Under the pieces are notes generated by a model, which ran no database searches, had not been told where the DNA came from, and saw nothing but the letters and a program-made list of their open reading frames with translations. 64,000 bases of DNA, taken from Puccinia triticina. Its lineage: Eukaryota > Basidiomycota > Pucciniomycetes > Pucciniales > Pucciniaceae. Positions 36,837 through 48,035 of the stretch are shown piece after piece (positions within the stretch are counted from its first letter, which is position 1; every line of letters begins with the position of its first letter). A program made the position numbers and the translations under genes. The stretch lies in NCBI RefSeq assembly GCF_026914185.1, contig NC_070560.1:7245501-7309500 (forward strand), given 5' to 3'.

Positions 36837-38389
36837 TAATGCCATCGTCTGCTTATCATCCAGCGTCTTCGAAAATTCGCGTGCAGCATGCAACACGCGT
36901 TTCTACTATTATTGGTACAATCACTCGTTTCAAGAAATCAAAACCAACCAAGTTTCCAAAATGTGAGGGCCCATCGACTCGACCTACTTCTTGCACTACT
37001 CAAGAATATATCGAAGAGCACGGGGGAAATGTACCAACCACATTAATGAAGCATGTCTCACGTCCGAGGCTGGCACATCCTTCGCGGTTGGTATTTGTCA
37101 ATCCCTAGCTGACTGAGTCCTCCTTCCGTTTTGATGAGGGACTTTGTAGTTAAGATGCCACTCACTCAGATGGACCCGAACATGCTTGCCCAGATCAGCC
37201 ACCTCAGGTCCGCCTTGCACGCTAGCCTCACGAACGGAGGGGGGGCACCCCCGCGTCCCGAAGGGACTCTCTTCGGAGATCGCGCCTCGCGCCAGCCCAG
37301 GCTGTACCAGGGCCCTCCGATGTGGGGGACTTGTGTTAAGTTAGCCTTGCACGCTAGTTGGCTGATACAATGTGAATATACATTTGAAGTGAAACAAAGT
37401 TTGACCTCTCAGGTTTCGAGTTGACGCCGCTTTTTGTCCACACAAGCTCCGGGGTGCTAGAAGGGATGGGAGATGAGGCACCGTTGCAGCAACTTCGGGA
37501 CGATTCTCTATTGCAACCCATAGCACCGGCGCTATGATTGCTCGTAAGTGAAGGGTTCCGGCGTCGTGGAAATGTTTGTGGAAAATATGTAGCATCAACG
37601 AATTACCGCCGCGGGAGGCCTACTTGACGAGAATCAGGAAAACAGCTGTTTTAGGTGTCATGCTGCGTTTGTATCTGGCGCCATGCTGCGTTTGTAGGAA
37701 GGGGGAGGCACGCCCTGTGTCTTGTGTGGAAGGGAATCGGATGGAGATGCAGGAAAGGGGAGGATATGTACAGCCGGTGCAAGGGTGTCAAGGATAGGAA
37801 CCCCTGATGTTGAGGTGGTAAGATGCACCTTTGGTCTACTCTAGATGATTATTCTTGAATTTAAAAGAAGCGAACGATACAAGAAAGCTAAGACAAAAGA
37901 AATCCTACTCATCACAAATACATACTGTTACAGATAATCATCATCATAAGAGCCATCTTCGACTATTCTGATGGGCGGTCGTTGACAGCTTTGATCAGGA
38001 AATCGATGACTAGCTGTTGCTGATGGATGTTATGATGATCTGGGGCCAATTGATTCTCAGATTGATCATCAAACGTGGGAACGTTCAACTACACCAGGGA
38101 TGTTTTGTATGTGGGTTAGTATCGAATGAAAAGTGAGAAGGGTTTAATTTGTTCCCGAGGTTTTTGCAGATTCCAAGCGTGAATAAAAACCGACAATCAG
38201 CATCCAGACATTTCTGATGGATTATAGAGAGAGAGAGAAGATATTCAAGGGTACGTTTTTGAGTGCAAGCAGTTGAGAGAGTTTCAGTTGATCCCATCGT
38301 GACAAGAGTGATCGATCCAATACGCCCAGTTTAGATTTGGTTTCGGCCTTCAGCTTCTAAAGTCATTAGTCGATGGAAGTGGAGTCGCA
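36837..38389. other. Intergenic, no gene supported
   Basis: Mixed sequence with a GC-rich patch at 37200-37330 in which GCCTTGCACGCTAG is repeated (near 37212 and 37346), perhaps a retroelement remnant. No supported gene. Confidence 0.45.
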
Positions 38390-39037
38390 TTAGTTCTTGA
38401 CGGTCTGATGCACGCGCTGGGGTGGAAGAAGATAAGGAGACAGCGACAGCCACATGAGATAGCTTACATACCTCGATTTGAGCTTCGTGCTTGACCCTGA
38501 TCATCAACAGCCAAGCCAGTAAAAAAAGAAGATGAGTGATTCTTGGGAATATGTGGTAGATGATGATAGTTGTGTGATTACCTATTGGATGAGTCTGCAG
38601 GCGATGTTTTGCTTAATTTCTTGATCGTCCGGTCGAGTTCGGCTTGGATTTGGTTGCGTTGATCGATTGCCCGCAGCTCGAACTGGTCCTGATCCTCCTT
38701 GATCTATCGGAGGTTTCAGATGTATGGGCGGGCGAGGTGAGTAGTTAGCAGGAAGATTCTGAGGGGGGTTGGAGTGGAGCCGAACCTGCTGGATTTTATC
38801 GAGCAAGCCGGGGCGTTGGATGATTTTCTGGAGCGCGGGTAGGGCTTGAGCGAAGGTGGGCTGGGCTGCTGCTTCGGTTGGTGGTTGGCTGGGGGCTGAG
38901 TTGTGCTGGCTGGTTAGCTTCGGTCGTTTGTGGGGGTGCTGGTGGGATGGGATGGGTGCGAGTGCGCTGAGGAGGGTGGAGAGCTGCTGGCCGTGTTCTT
39001 CGGCGGTGGTCTGGGTGTCCGGCTCAGCGTGGTCCAT
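38390..39037 (-). CDS. Small coiled-coil protein, unknown function (141 aa)
   Basis: Four exons joined by splice motifs and phase: 39037-38786, 38703-38582, one of about 25 bp near 38505-38480, and 38416-38390, giving about 141 residues. It begins MDHAEPDTQTTAEEHG. A Pro/Gln-rich middle is followed by ALPALQKIIQRPGLLDKIQQ and a helical, charged segment (IKEDQDQFELRAIDQRNQ, then ELDRTIKKL), and it ends RVHQTVKN. Heptad-like spacing suggests a coiled coil, as in subunits of nuclear complexes, but I do not recognise the family. It is divergent from the gene at 39304. The first donor (GTTCGG) is weak but keeps phase. The coherent phase across all four exons supports a real gene. Confidence 0.65.
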
Positions 39038-39303
39038 AATGAGAATGTAGTGGGTTCGGGAGAGAACCATCCCCCCTTGGCCAGCACGCCGGCCGGGGGG
39101 GATCACGGGCCGACCCTGCCGCAGCCGAGATCGGAGCTGCCGGCGCCGGCCCGCGACACTGCCCGGCCGCCGAGCCGGCGTGTCGATCAGGAATCGGACT
39201 AGCTTTGCGCCAGGAACACAGGGCAGCGGGCGGAGTGTGTGCGTCTGTCTAAAGAGTGGGGGGGCGCGCCTTTGAGTTTGAGGCCAACAAAGGACCGCCC
39301 AGG
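39038..39303. promoter_or_regulatory. Short bidirectional promoter region (266 bp)
   Basis: GC-rich spacer between the divergent starts at 39037 (-) and 39304 (+). Such a short gap must contain both core promoters. No TATA-like box is evident. Confidence 0.5.
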
Positions 39304-41295
39304 ATGCTCCGCCGAGCGAGGATCCCCCTGAACTCGACCGACCCGAGCATCCTCCAGGATGTCCTCGACCGCCACGCCAGCCTGCCCCTCCCGCCATCGC
39401 CCCTCACCGCCTCAGCCCCCAGCCCACTCAGCCTCGGACTCATGGGCCGGCGCATCCAGCAGGCCGACCCTGCACGAGACCTCCCCCGCCCGCAGCCCCG
39501 GCTCAAGGCGCTCATCAAGCTCGACCATCTCCTCCGGCCCTCGCCCTCCTTCAGGCTCGCCGCCCCCCGCCGGGTCGTCTCCGCACCCGAGCCACTCCCC
39601 CCCGGCCACGCCCGCCACACGACGCACGAGCACCCCACCCGGCGGCACTCCCCGTGGCATATCCGGCATCAGTCCACCCCCAGGAACCCGATCGTCACCA
39701 TCGACGGCCTCAAGACGCGCTTCTCCGTCCAGCTCTCTGACTCCGAATGTCTCAGCGAGGACGACGAGCAGGAGGAGGAGGACTCGATGAGCCAGTCCTC
39801 GGGATATCGACCCCGAAACTATTCCTCGACCTCTTACTCTTCCCTATCATCCATCTCTTCTGGGAGTACCTCGCCACCGCCCACCAGTCTCCATGACGAG
39901 CGCCCGCTAAAACTCTCCACTGACTCCCATCCCCGCCGACTACAGCAGAGCCACAAGCTGCTCTCCGATCATCCCCACCAAACCCAACAGCCACACCCCT
40001 CCACCTCCAACGCGCAGCCCATCACCCCCTCATCACCCAATCGTAGACGCCGTGCCCCAGTCCTCCTCCCAGATAGTCCGAGGCCAAATCCCACAAGCGC
40101 AACCCCCGACTTCCTGCCCGGCGCAGCCAGGAAAAACCCTCCCCTGAGCCCCTTCTCCTCCAGAGCCGCCCCTCACCACCGAGCACTCTCACCCCAAATG
40201 GGCAGACCTACGTCCGCTCCGTATCCAGAAGAAACAGACCCACCACGACAGGCCGAAGCCCCCAGATCGGAGAAGAAATCCTCCAAGCCCCGCGGTCCTT
40301 GCTTGCGCGAATCGGGCGGGCTCCCCCCAGTGGACCGGATCGACACCCAAGGCTTGTCGGCCTTCATCCGCCCGATCAAGTATGGCATCCTGCAGCTCTC
40401 GTCCAACAACTCGCCCCTCAAATCCTCCACCCTTCCGCAGCACCAGCTCGTCGACCGGCTCCAGCTTCGTCTATGGCTCCGCGACCCGGCCTTGCTCGAC
40501 CCCATCCCCGCCGATCTCATCGTCATTTCCCCGGATGGCAGCCAAGTTGAGTGGCCAGACCCACCCGCTGGGAGACGCCCTAGTTTGTCGCTCACTAACC
40601 GTGCTTGATGGTCCCCGTGTGTGTGTGTGTGTGTGTGTGTGATATATAAACAGATTGAGCTTTTGGAGACGGAGAGACAGGTGGACGGCGAGGCTGGCGA
40701 GGAAGAGCTGGGACGCTCGTACGAGAGCGCGGCGCGAAGGGTGTCGTTTTATTCCCTGGAGGCGCTGCCGATCGAGCTGCGGAAGATCTACAGCTATCTG
40801 CACAAGTTCCTCATGATCATCTTCGCCGGCATCCCGCGCGCGGTCTTCCAGCTGCACACCCCGCGCTTCCACCAGCCCGTCCGGTGCGCAGTCATGATGA
40901 ACCTGCCCCTCCCCGACCTCCACTTCGATTGGCTCCTCCGCCGGCCTCACTCCCCCCGCGATCCGGGCCCCCCGGGCTGGCTCAGCCTCAAGCTGAAACT
41001 CTCCAGATCTCGGAGGCGGTTCAAGCTCTGGATCAACGGCCACTTGGTCCTCGACCATCCCATCGAGCCCTCCTTCTACACCTCTTCTCTCTTCCATCTA
41101 GACCACCACTTCTCAGACCATCTCGTCCACCTCCTCAGAGACTCCTTTCTTGCCTCCAAGCTCAGCCTCCCCCCCAGCAGCCCCGGACAGCAAGACGACG
41201 CGTGTCTGGACCGGTTCGAGGATTTCTTGTCCTTCTTCCATCCTTGCCTGCTGGTCTCTAATCAGATCGAACAATCTCTCAATCATCACTTCTAA
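39304..41295 (+). CDS. Ser/Pro-rich protein with conserved-looking C-terminal domain, unknown
   Basis: Two exons, 39304-40545 and 40654-41295, join in phase 0 across a 108-bp intron that contains a (GT)n microsatellite; total 627 residues. The first in-frame ATG is at 39304 (MLRRARIPLN). Residues 1-340 are Ser/Pro/Arg-rich and probably disordered, with an acidic stretch (SEDDEQEEED). From about residue 355 the sequence looks folded: GLSAFIRPIKYGILQLSS, LQLRLWLRDP, LIVISPDGSQIELLE across the splice, then SFYSLEALPIELRKIYSYL and WLSLKLKLSRSRRRFKLWI. The LIVISPDGSQIELLE/YSYLHKF part is faintly reminiscent of a polo-box fold, but there is no kinase domain and I do not press this. High GC as in its divergent neighbour. 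Confidence 0.7.
40616..40641 (+). repeat. (GT)n microsatellite inside an intron
   Basis: A run of GT dinucleotides inside the intron 40546-40653. It offers many decoy GT donors; the phase-keeping donor is GTTGAG at 40546. Confidence 0.85.
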
Positions 41296-41552
41296 ACTGG
41301 CCGTTCATTCACATTCCAATATTTATATCATGTAGAAAAAAGAATATTGTTACATGTGTATATAGAGCTTTGTAGTTGGCTGTATTTATGGTTGTATACT
41401 ATAGTTGGTTGTACCAGTTTTTGGGTATCGCATTCATAAGCCCCAAGATCTCTCTAGCTTAACACAAGCTAACACCAGCCCCTGTTTTAAGAGCGAGGCG
41501 AGTGAAACACCCCGGTCTGCTGCAGGCGTCTCTGTTGCGACGTCACATATTA

Positions 41553-41767
41553 GGGGGTTTCAAAGTTGACCAGATGTGACTTGCATTCCCTTTTGCAAGT
41601 CCGTGTTCAAGTTCATTCTTGAACACTGAGTTGCAAAAGTGCCTGCAGGCCACACTGTACTACACCCCCTAAGCCTGTTTGAATGTTTTTTTGGAATTTG
41701 GTGTTCAATAAAAGCCTTGAACACCAACTCGCAAAAGTGCATGTGCATGGCCAACTTTGAATCCCCC
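41553..41767 (-). mobile_element. MITE family D, copy 2 (215 bp, TA target)
   Basis: Starts GGGGGTTTCAAAGTTGACCA and ends TGGCCAACTTTGAATCCCCC, flanked by TA at 41551-41552 and 41768-41769. Inverted copy of the element at 29968-30189 with matching interior. Confidence 0.87.
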
Positions 41768-41938
41768 TATTATTGTCATGGCCTATTTGGCTCCGGCTCG
41801 GGAGTTTCCCAACCTTATAAAGAACTGCTGTACCCCCAATAGGACAACAAAGTCCCGCATCAAGATACAGGATTCCTTATAGTTACTCTAAAGCATAGGA
41901 TATACAGTGTGATATTTATGTGAAATCAATAACACTAT

Positions 41939-42088
41939 TGGAGGACTTCCCGTCGGTTTTAGAAGACCGGCAAAATGTGATTTTCCATTTCTATTTTCTA
42001 TTCTCAAGCAGTTTCTCTGCTGAAAAATAAAAAATAGAAATAGAAAAAACTGAAAAGCCACCTTTCTAAATCGGCAGGAAGTCCTCCA
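41939..42088. mobile_element. MITE family C, copy 2 (150 bp)
   Basis: Begins TGGAGGACTTCCCGTC and ends GGCAGGAAGTCCTCCA. A/T-rich inner inverted arms (TTCTATTTTCTATT and its complement) suggest a hairpin. It abuts the left part of the hAT transposon. Confidence 0.7.
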
Positions 42089-42097
42089 TTATCAAAC

Positions 42098-44622
42098 AGT
42101 CTGTTTCGCGCCGCGCCCGCGCCGCCCCGGTTCCTAGGGTTCCGATCCGGTGCCCTGGGTTCGGGTATTGCCTGCCCGAGATCCGTACCCGGTGTATCCG
42201 GCCCCAACGCCGGGTACCCGGCGGATATCGCCCAAAATTGAGCTACTGAGGCTCTGACGTGTGATAGTGGGAATCTGTGCCGTTTTTGATCACCACCACC
42301 ATCCGAAAATGGTCCCTAAACGCGCTGCACAAGACCCTGAACCGATCGACATCGATTCAGACTCCGAAAACAAACACTTGACGCCACAGGTCAACGCTGA
42401 ATCCAAAACTTCTAGCAAGAAAAGTTGGGTTTGGCAATATTTCAAGCCAACGACCTCCAACAACGTGTCTTTCAATGTTTGCCAGGTCAACAAAACTCCA
42501 GGAGGAAAAGCCTTATGCCTCACAAGGCTTGCCGTTGACGCGAAGGGATCAACCAAAAGTATGATCAACCACTTGGACCGCTGCCACAGAATAACCGAGG
42601 GCAAATCAAATACAGGTGCAATCACCAAATTCTTAACTAAAGGAAAGTTGCCCAAGAAACTCGACCGTGCCTCCTTGACCGCCACCATTGCCCGCTTTTT
42701 CATCAACTGTAATATCTCTTACATTGTTGTTGAGAATGAAGAATTTCACGAGCTCCTTCGACTCTGCAACCCGGATACGAAAAATCTACTTTGTTCAGCT
42801 GACACCTTAGCCTCTTTCATTTGTGACACATTTCAACAGGGAAAACAAGTCCTCCGTGAACAGCTCCGTGGAATCCAGTCCCAGATCAGCCTAACCTGCG
42901 ACACTTGGACTTCCCCTAGTAACCAATCAATACTAGGAGTGACAGCCCACTGGATTGATAAGAAGTTCTCTCTTTGTTCAATAGTGTTAGCTGCTCGTAT
43001 TGTTGAGGGAAGTCACGCTGGAATCAATCTAGGAAAGCACTTAGTCGAGGTACTTCAGTCTTTTGGAATTACAAACAAGATATTCTGCATCACGGCCGAC
43101 AATGCGGCAAACAATGGTACAATGGGCTCCTATCTATCCAGTTGTATTCCATTCGACGATCAAACTCGCCTGCTTGGTTGTATGGCACACGTGATCAATC
43201 TTGCAGCGCAAGCTGCAATCAAATCACTCTCTCAACCACCACCGGCACCAGCAGCAATTCCCGCGGGACTATCAAACATCCTACACGATGAAAAAAAAGA
43301 GATAGAAGTGAAAACTGTTGTCTCTCGGATAAGCGGCCTCACGACCTTCTTGAAGCGCTCCACTCAAAAAGCAGCGTCTTTTTCAGATATCACCATCCGC
43401 TTGATTGGAAAAAAGTTATCAATGATCGATGATGTTGCAACCCGTTGGAATTCCACTTTCTACATGCTCAGGAGGGCACACACCCTTCGAACTTGTATTG
43501 CGGAATTCTGTGAAACCCACAACTTGGGTGAGAAGTACAACGTTACTCCAGACAAATGGGATAAAGTTAAACTGCTCTGTAACTTTTGGAGCCTCTTGAA
43601 GAAGCAACAGACACGATCTCGCCCGAAAAAACTCCAACTTTGGTCCTTGCAGCACCGGTATACATTTGCTTAATGGATAAACTTACAGAGGTCCGCCTCT
43701 TTTCAATCTCATTTCAGTGTGTATCAGATACGATAACATACTGATCAAACATTTCCAATTTGATAGGCTTCCAAGAAGTATGGTGCTAGGCAACTGATTC
43801 CTGCCGCGGATGCTATGCTCAACAAGCTGAAGGGATATTTCGATTCTGCAATTGATAAACCCGTTTATCTATGTTCTACACTGCTCGACCCACGCATCAA
43901 AACCAACATCTTCACTGCTGAGGTCCTTGAGATAATGACTTGCAGCAGGCAATCTATTCTTGACGAGTTTCGGCGTGAAGCCGAGAGATTTGTGAATAAC
44001 CGCTACAACAACCACACAACTGACGAACCCTCTGCAGTGGTCCCCAAAAACACGATCAAGTCCAGCCTTTTCAAAAAGAAGAAGCAGAAGGTGTCTTCGC
44101 TTGATGAAGAGATTGATTGCTACTTGAGCTCCGAATGCGAAGAAGAGTCTTGTGATCCTCTAATCTTCTGGAAGACACATTCCGAGGAGTTTCCAACACT
44201 CGCAACAATGGCTCGAACTTACCTCGCAGTACCGGCATCCAGTGCCCCAACAGAAAGGGCTTTCTTGGTCGGTCGATACATCCAGGACTACACGCGAAAT
44301 CGAATGAAAGTTGAAACCCTGGAGTCCCTCATCTGCCTCAAAAACTGGCTCGCTGAGGCCATCATTGATGTCGATAACATCAAATTACCGACATCATAGT
44401 TTTTATCATTTCTTGTTGTTGTTTCAGTCCCCTCTTACATAACCAATAAAAATGTTTCTCTGCCACATTTCATCTCCTCTGCCCCTCTCCTCAACAGAGA
44501 TACCCGACCGGATACCGGGTATCTCTGGACCCATCCCGTGACCCGACCCGACCCGGTATCCGGTCGGGTAGCGCAGGATCTTCGGGGTCCGGATCGGAAC
44601 CCTACCGGTTCCCCGGCCCCTG
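42098..44622 (+). mobile_element. hAT transposon, nearly intact
   Basis: Imperfect terminal inverted repeats: the right end, read inward, is CAGGGGCCGGGGAACC then AGGGTTCCGATCCGG; the left end has CCCCGGTTCCTAGGGTTCCG then ATCCGG near 42125-42155. Both subterminal regions are rich in CCGGGTACCC/GGGTATC motifs. It encloses a hAT transposase. The left edge is approximate and no clear 8-bp target duplication was identified. Confidence 0.7.
42309..44399 (+). pseudogene. hAT transposase with one frameshift
   Basis: Starts at ATG 42309 (MVPKRAAQDP). A BED-like region with CQVN and NHLDRCH zinc-ligand pattern (about residues 55-95) is followed by the catalytic body (LTCDTWTSP, CITADNAANNG, LGCMAHVINLAAQ, ATRWNST). 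Near 43585-43600 the frame slips: the expected EATDTISPEKTPTLVLA continues in another frame, so a few bases appear deleted. A 76-bp intron (43691-43766; weak GTCCGC donor) restores the C-terminal part, which continues from ASKKYGARQLIPAAD to the hAT dimerisation motif (SAPTERAF, NRMKVETLESLICLKNWL). The stop is at 44397-44399. In family terms this is the cut-and-paste enzyme. Only the single frameshift separates it from a full-length form, implying recent activity. Confidence 0.85.
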
Positions 44623-45202
44623 AAACGATGAAGGTTGGCCTAAGTTCACTCAAGATAGGATTTTCAGGCTGGCAAATCCTCCGAAAATCCGGACATGGAG
44701 AATTTATGCAGTGCAATATCCTTCAGGATTGCGTGGACATGGCTGTGATGTAGGGCCGCCGATAACCGAGTTTGATGGAGGGGCGCCTGTGTACCTCACT
44801 CTAGCCAGAAACTGTGGTGGATCAGGAATTTCGTGCGGGTCCGTAAATCACCCATGCCTGCCCAGTGTAGAGTCCGCGGTGGGATTACTCTTACATTTGT
44901 CATATGCACTTGTCCTTCAACAAGGAGGAGAAACAGGTGTGCCCTCACACTTTGGAAGCTTGGGTGGTGTCGACTTTCCTTGAAACGAGTAAAGTCAATA
45001 TGAATAGCGCCTACAGTAGTAGAGACGCGCGGTGCAAGCAAAAAGCACTTTTCGAAGAGGCCAGATGAAAAATGAATGGCCCATGTGCCCACGACCAAGT
45101 CACTCCAGTCGCTGTGAGAAAAATTGAATCGGTGGGGTCTAGAAGACTGCATTTAATGTCTGGCGCGTTAAGTTTCAAGACGACGAGGAACAGGCCGGGA
45201 AC
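44623..45202. other. Intergenic, no gene seen
   Basis: Sequence between the hAT right end and the duplicated 5' flank of secreted paralog 2. No supported gene. Confidence 0.5.
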
Positions 45203-45427
45203 TTGCAAGTTGAAGTGCTCGAGCATTTTCGCGTTTTACAGCCAATCCACTGTGCTTCTCTAATCAACAGTAAGACCAGATTTCTGAATCGACCACCTGC
45301 TAGAAGAATTTCTACTTCCTCCCCGAACGGTGTTCTTGCAATTTTGAATCATCAAGCTGTCGACCTCCATTCCGATCCTCACCGCTTGATATATCTATTA
45401 CTAATAGCGGATCAACAAACAGCAAGC
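45203..45427 (+). promoter_or_regulatory. 5' flank of paralog 2, shared with paralog 1
   Basis: Aligns with the reverse complement of 36337-36560 in blocks of matching order (see that entry). The frame of the downstream gene stays open into this flank, but there is no ATG in it that agrees with paralog 1, so it is treated as non-coding. Confidence 0.6.
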
Positions 45428-47098
45428 ATGAATCAATTTATTATTGTTTTATTATGGACCATCAATTGCTACGCGATGGATGAACCTCGGATGAATCCGG
45501 CTGCTTTCCGAAATACGGGACCACCGACGTTTACGAGAGAAAGGGCTCCTTCGACTTCTCCTAGGCTTCTGCAAGAACACCCAAGCAACAATCTCAATGG
45601 ATGGGAGCCCAATAGACAAGCATTTCAAGTGAATCCATCGATTTATCTGTCCCCTCGACCTTGTCAGATGGATCTAGAAGCTCTCCGTCCCGCTCGCGTG
45701 GACGATTCCGTCAAGTACTATAGACCGGATATAGGTCCAAATGGAAATTCAGAGGAGGAGGGTGTGTCGTTTAGGCTAAGAGAATGTCCTTTGGTTCTCA
45801 GTCGGCCAATCGAATATCAAGACTTGGCTTCAAAATCAAGCAGGATATTATCTCCGCAGGATAAGATGAAACGAAAAAACTCGGATCCTCCCGACAATAA
45901 TGACTCGCCATCGGTGCAGAGATCTCGGAATTTTAGCAAGTTAAGGGGCGCTTTGATCGAGCCGGAAGAACATGAACCGGGTTCTTCTTCCACAGGCGAT
46001 AACAATTGTATCATCCGTCGATTGCCCCCGAATTTCAGCTCCAGTCCTACCTTAATGTCAACGTCAAGTAAACTCCTTAATACAGCTACTAATCAAGAAT
46101 GGATTTTGGCGAGAGAAGGTATAAGTGATTCGAGTACCACCCACCGGCTTCCTCCAAGCACTCCGCATCAGTTTACAATGAACAATCCCCATCATATTCC
46201 TATCAACAATCAAGGCCTCGCGTCGACACATTCGAGAATAGTTACGAATTCCGGTAGCAAAGGACAGATTCCTGGCCATGAGGAAGACCAAATAGGACAT
46301 TTACTAGTCTTTGATAAAACGGTCTTCGGCTATTCGACCGCAAACATCTTCCAGGTGTGTTTGAACAGAGACACAGAAATTTTACAACTGATCTCCAAAC
46401 TGATTGACACACTACAAGTTGAAAAACTGGAGATGTCAGAGTTTATGTTTGCTGAACACTATCAGGGATATTTCAGCAGAAACAGAAAAACAACAAACTC
46501 CGCGGAATATGACAAAGAGATTGCGTCTGATAGAACAAAAGATCTTACAAATCATAGACGAAAAAGCCTCCATGAATCATTCAAAACACTCTTGGAAAAC
46601 CAGCAGGTTTGGCTTACACATTGGAACAAGATAACAGGCAGCGACATCACTTCTTTTGCTAAAAAGACAGAAACTAGTGAATCTTTTAGATTGCGGAATC
46701 TTCTCATAATATTCCTATTTTATGTTGAGATGATGAATACAATCATACCTAGTGGCCCAAAGCTGCAAGAAGAAGTAGGAGGAAAACTAAAAGAAGCAGT
46801 AGCTTTCTTCAAAAATTACTTGCTCACAGGCGCCTCTGCAGATAAAAAAATCGTGGCCAACGAAGACCTTGAAAATCAAAAGAGGATAAAAGAAAAGGCT
46901 TCCAATTCACGATCCCTTGCTCGTTACTCTGGTCTTTGGACTTTGTTGGAGGCGTGGATGAAATCATGCAGGAAAAACCTCCATCACAAGATTACAATAG
47001 AGCGTGAAAAGACTCTTCATAATACAAAAAAGTTCTTCAGTACCATTTTCAACCACTCTATTGACCAGTTATGCAATAGATTGAAAGGAAAACAATGA
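45428..47098 (+). CDS. Secreted protein, paralog 2 of a rust-type family (unknown function)
   Basis: Single-exon frame of 556 residues. The start at 45428 is chosen because it yields MNQFIIVLLWTINCYA, matching the signal peptide of paralog 1 (34828-36336), with MDEP following. Shared blocks in the same order include PPNFSSSP, HQFTMNNPHHIPINNQGLA, LLVFDKTVFGYSTANI, MSEFMFAEHYQGYF, IIFLFYVEMMNTIIP, GKLKEAVAFFKNYLL, YSGLWTLLEAWM and CNRLKGK. It is about 50 residues longer than paralog 1, mainly in the disordered N-terminal half. No known domain. Extracellular or in-host location is predicted from the signal peptide. Both copies are uninterrupted, which suggests selection to keep them, yet they have diverged strongly. 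Confidence 0.8.
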   Translation: MNQFIIVLLWTINCYAMDEPRMNPAAFRNTGPPTFTRERAPSTSPRLLQEHPSNNLNGWEPNRQAFQVNPSIYLSPRPCQMDLEALRPARVDDSVKYYRPDIGPNGNSEEEGVSFRLRECPLVLSRPIEYQDLASKSSRILSPQDKMKRKNSDPPDNNDSPSVQRSRNFSKLRGALIEPEEHEPGSSSTGDNNCIIRRLPPNFSSSPTLMSTSSKLLNTATNQEWILAREGISDSSTTHRLPPSTPHQFTMNNPHHIPINNQGLASTHSRIVTNSGSKGQIPGHEEDQIGHLLVFDKTVFGYSTANIFQVCLNRDTEILQLISKLIDTLQVEKLEMSEFMFAEHYQGYFSRNRKTTNSAEYDKEIASDRTKDLTNHRRKSLHESFKTLLENQQVWLTHWNKITGSDITSFAKKTETSESFRLRNLLIIFLFYVEMMNTIIPSGPKLQEEVGGKLKEAVAFFKNYLLTGASADKKIVANEDLENQKRIKEKASNSRSLARYSGLWTLLEAWMKSCRKNLHHKITIEREKTLHNTKKFFSTIFNHSIDQLCNRLKGKQ

Positions 47099-48035
47099 GT
47101 TTTTGAATTTTTTCAAAGAAAAAAAGGTGTCACAGATTCTTTTTATCTCACTAGTTTTTCATGTGTATTTGGTCATTATAAGAATCACAAAATGGGGAAT
47201 TGGGTTTTACAGAATCTAGATGGTTTCTCAAAATCATCAAAATGGAATTGGGTTGAGTTCTGCATTGATGGGAGTTGCATTCCATGTTTGCTAAAAAAAG
47301 TAGATGTGTAAGAATTGGTTTGATATGAAGAACTTAAATTGCATGTAAATTGTCTACCACAGCCCACAATGTCATGTGTTCATCAGATGGTGTGTCATCA
47401 CTCCAAAATGTTTTCCAGACTCCACAAGGTGTACTCATAAGCTCAATAATTCACCAGGGAGGGATTTGTTGCACTCTCTAGAGAGTGCCAGACCGTAATT
47501 TTGTCAGTTGCTTGGTATGATGTGAGTTCAATGTCATCTGAAACTTTGTTAAACTTCCTCCCCAATAGAAGGGTAACTGTAGGTGAAGTTGTTGTGAAAT
47601 GATCTGTTGCTCAATGTCAGCACATCCTTATTGCCCTGTTGAATTTTTGTGTTTGGTTCATCATGATCACAATTTTGAACACAAGCTTCAATGCACAAAA
47701 GTGTTGCCAAGAATGTACCTATCCTTATGCTAAAATATAGCTTTAGTCAAGTGACAGGCAATATTTTTCATTGTGGAATTGTTTTAATTCAAAAACCAAA
47801 CAACACCACATTATGAAAAATACTTGTCAAGTATAGCAAATTCAGAGGATCAGCCAAATGGTGGATGAATCCTAGTGAGGGAAATATTTCAGCCATGATA
47901 TTATTTGGGGAGAGTGGTTGGTATCAAATTTATATTCTTCAAGAACAGGGAAAAAGGTAGGAAAACCTGTGTAACATGCAATTTGACTCCCAGAAATACA
48001 AAATGTGAAACTACTGGATTTAGTTTTCCCTAAAA
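47099..48035. other. Intergenic, no gene seen
   Basis: AT-rich, between secreted paralog 2 and Helitron 1. Holds only the short palindromic repeat at 47471-47488. Confidence 0.5.
47471..47488 (+). repeat. 18-bp palindrome within a repeated terminal motif (left copy)
   Basis: GCACTCTCTAGAGAGTGC is a perfect palindrome, followed by CAGACCGTAATTT. The same composite occurs in reverse orientation at 53917-53947. Confidence 0.8.

Noticed and set aside
39256..39303. Upstream extension of the gene at 39304
   Set aside because: The extended frame begins with GTG; the first ATG is at 39304.
39304..41295. Polo-like kinase identity for the C-terminal domain
   Set aside because: No kinase domain and only a faint resemblance in one stretch; left as unknown.
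42098..44622. 8-bp target duplication of the hAT element
   Set aside because: Candidate flanks (AAACAGTC and AAACGATG) match poorly and the left end is not sharply defined.
45203..45427. N-terminal extension of secreted paralog 2
   Set aside because: It begins with TTG and would bury the signal peptide shared with paralog 1; the region aligns to non-coding flank of paralog 1.
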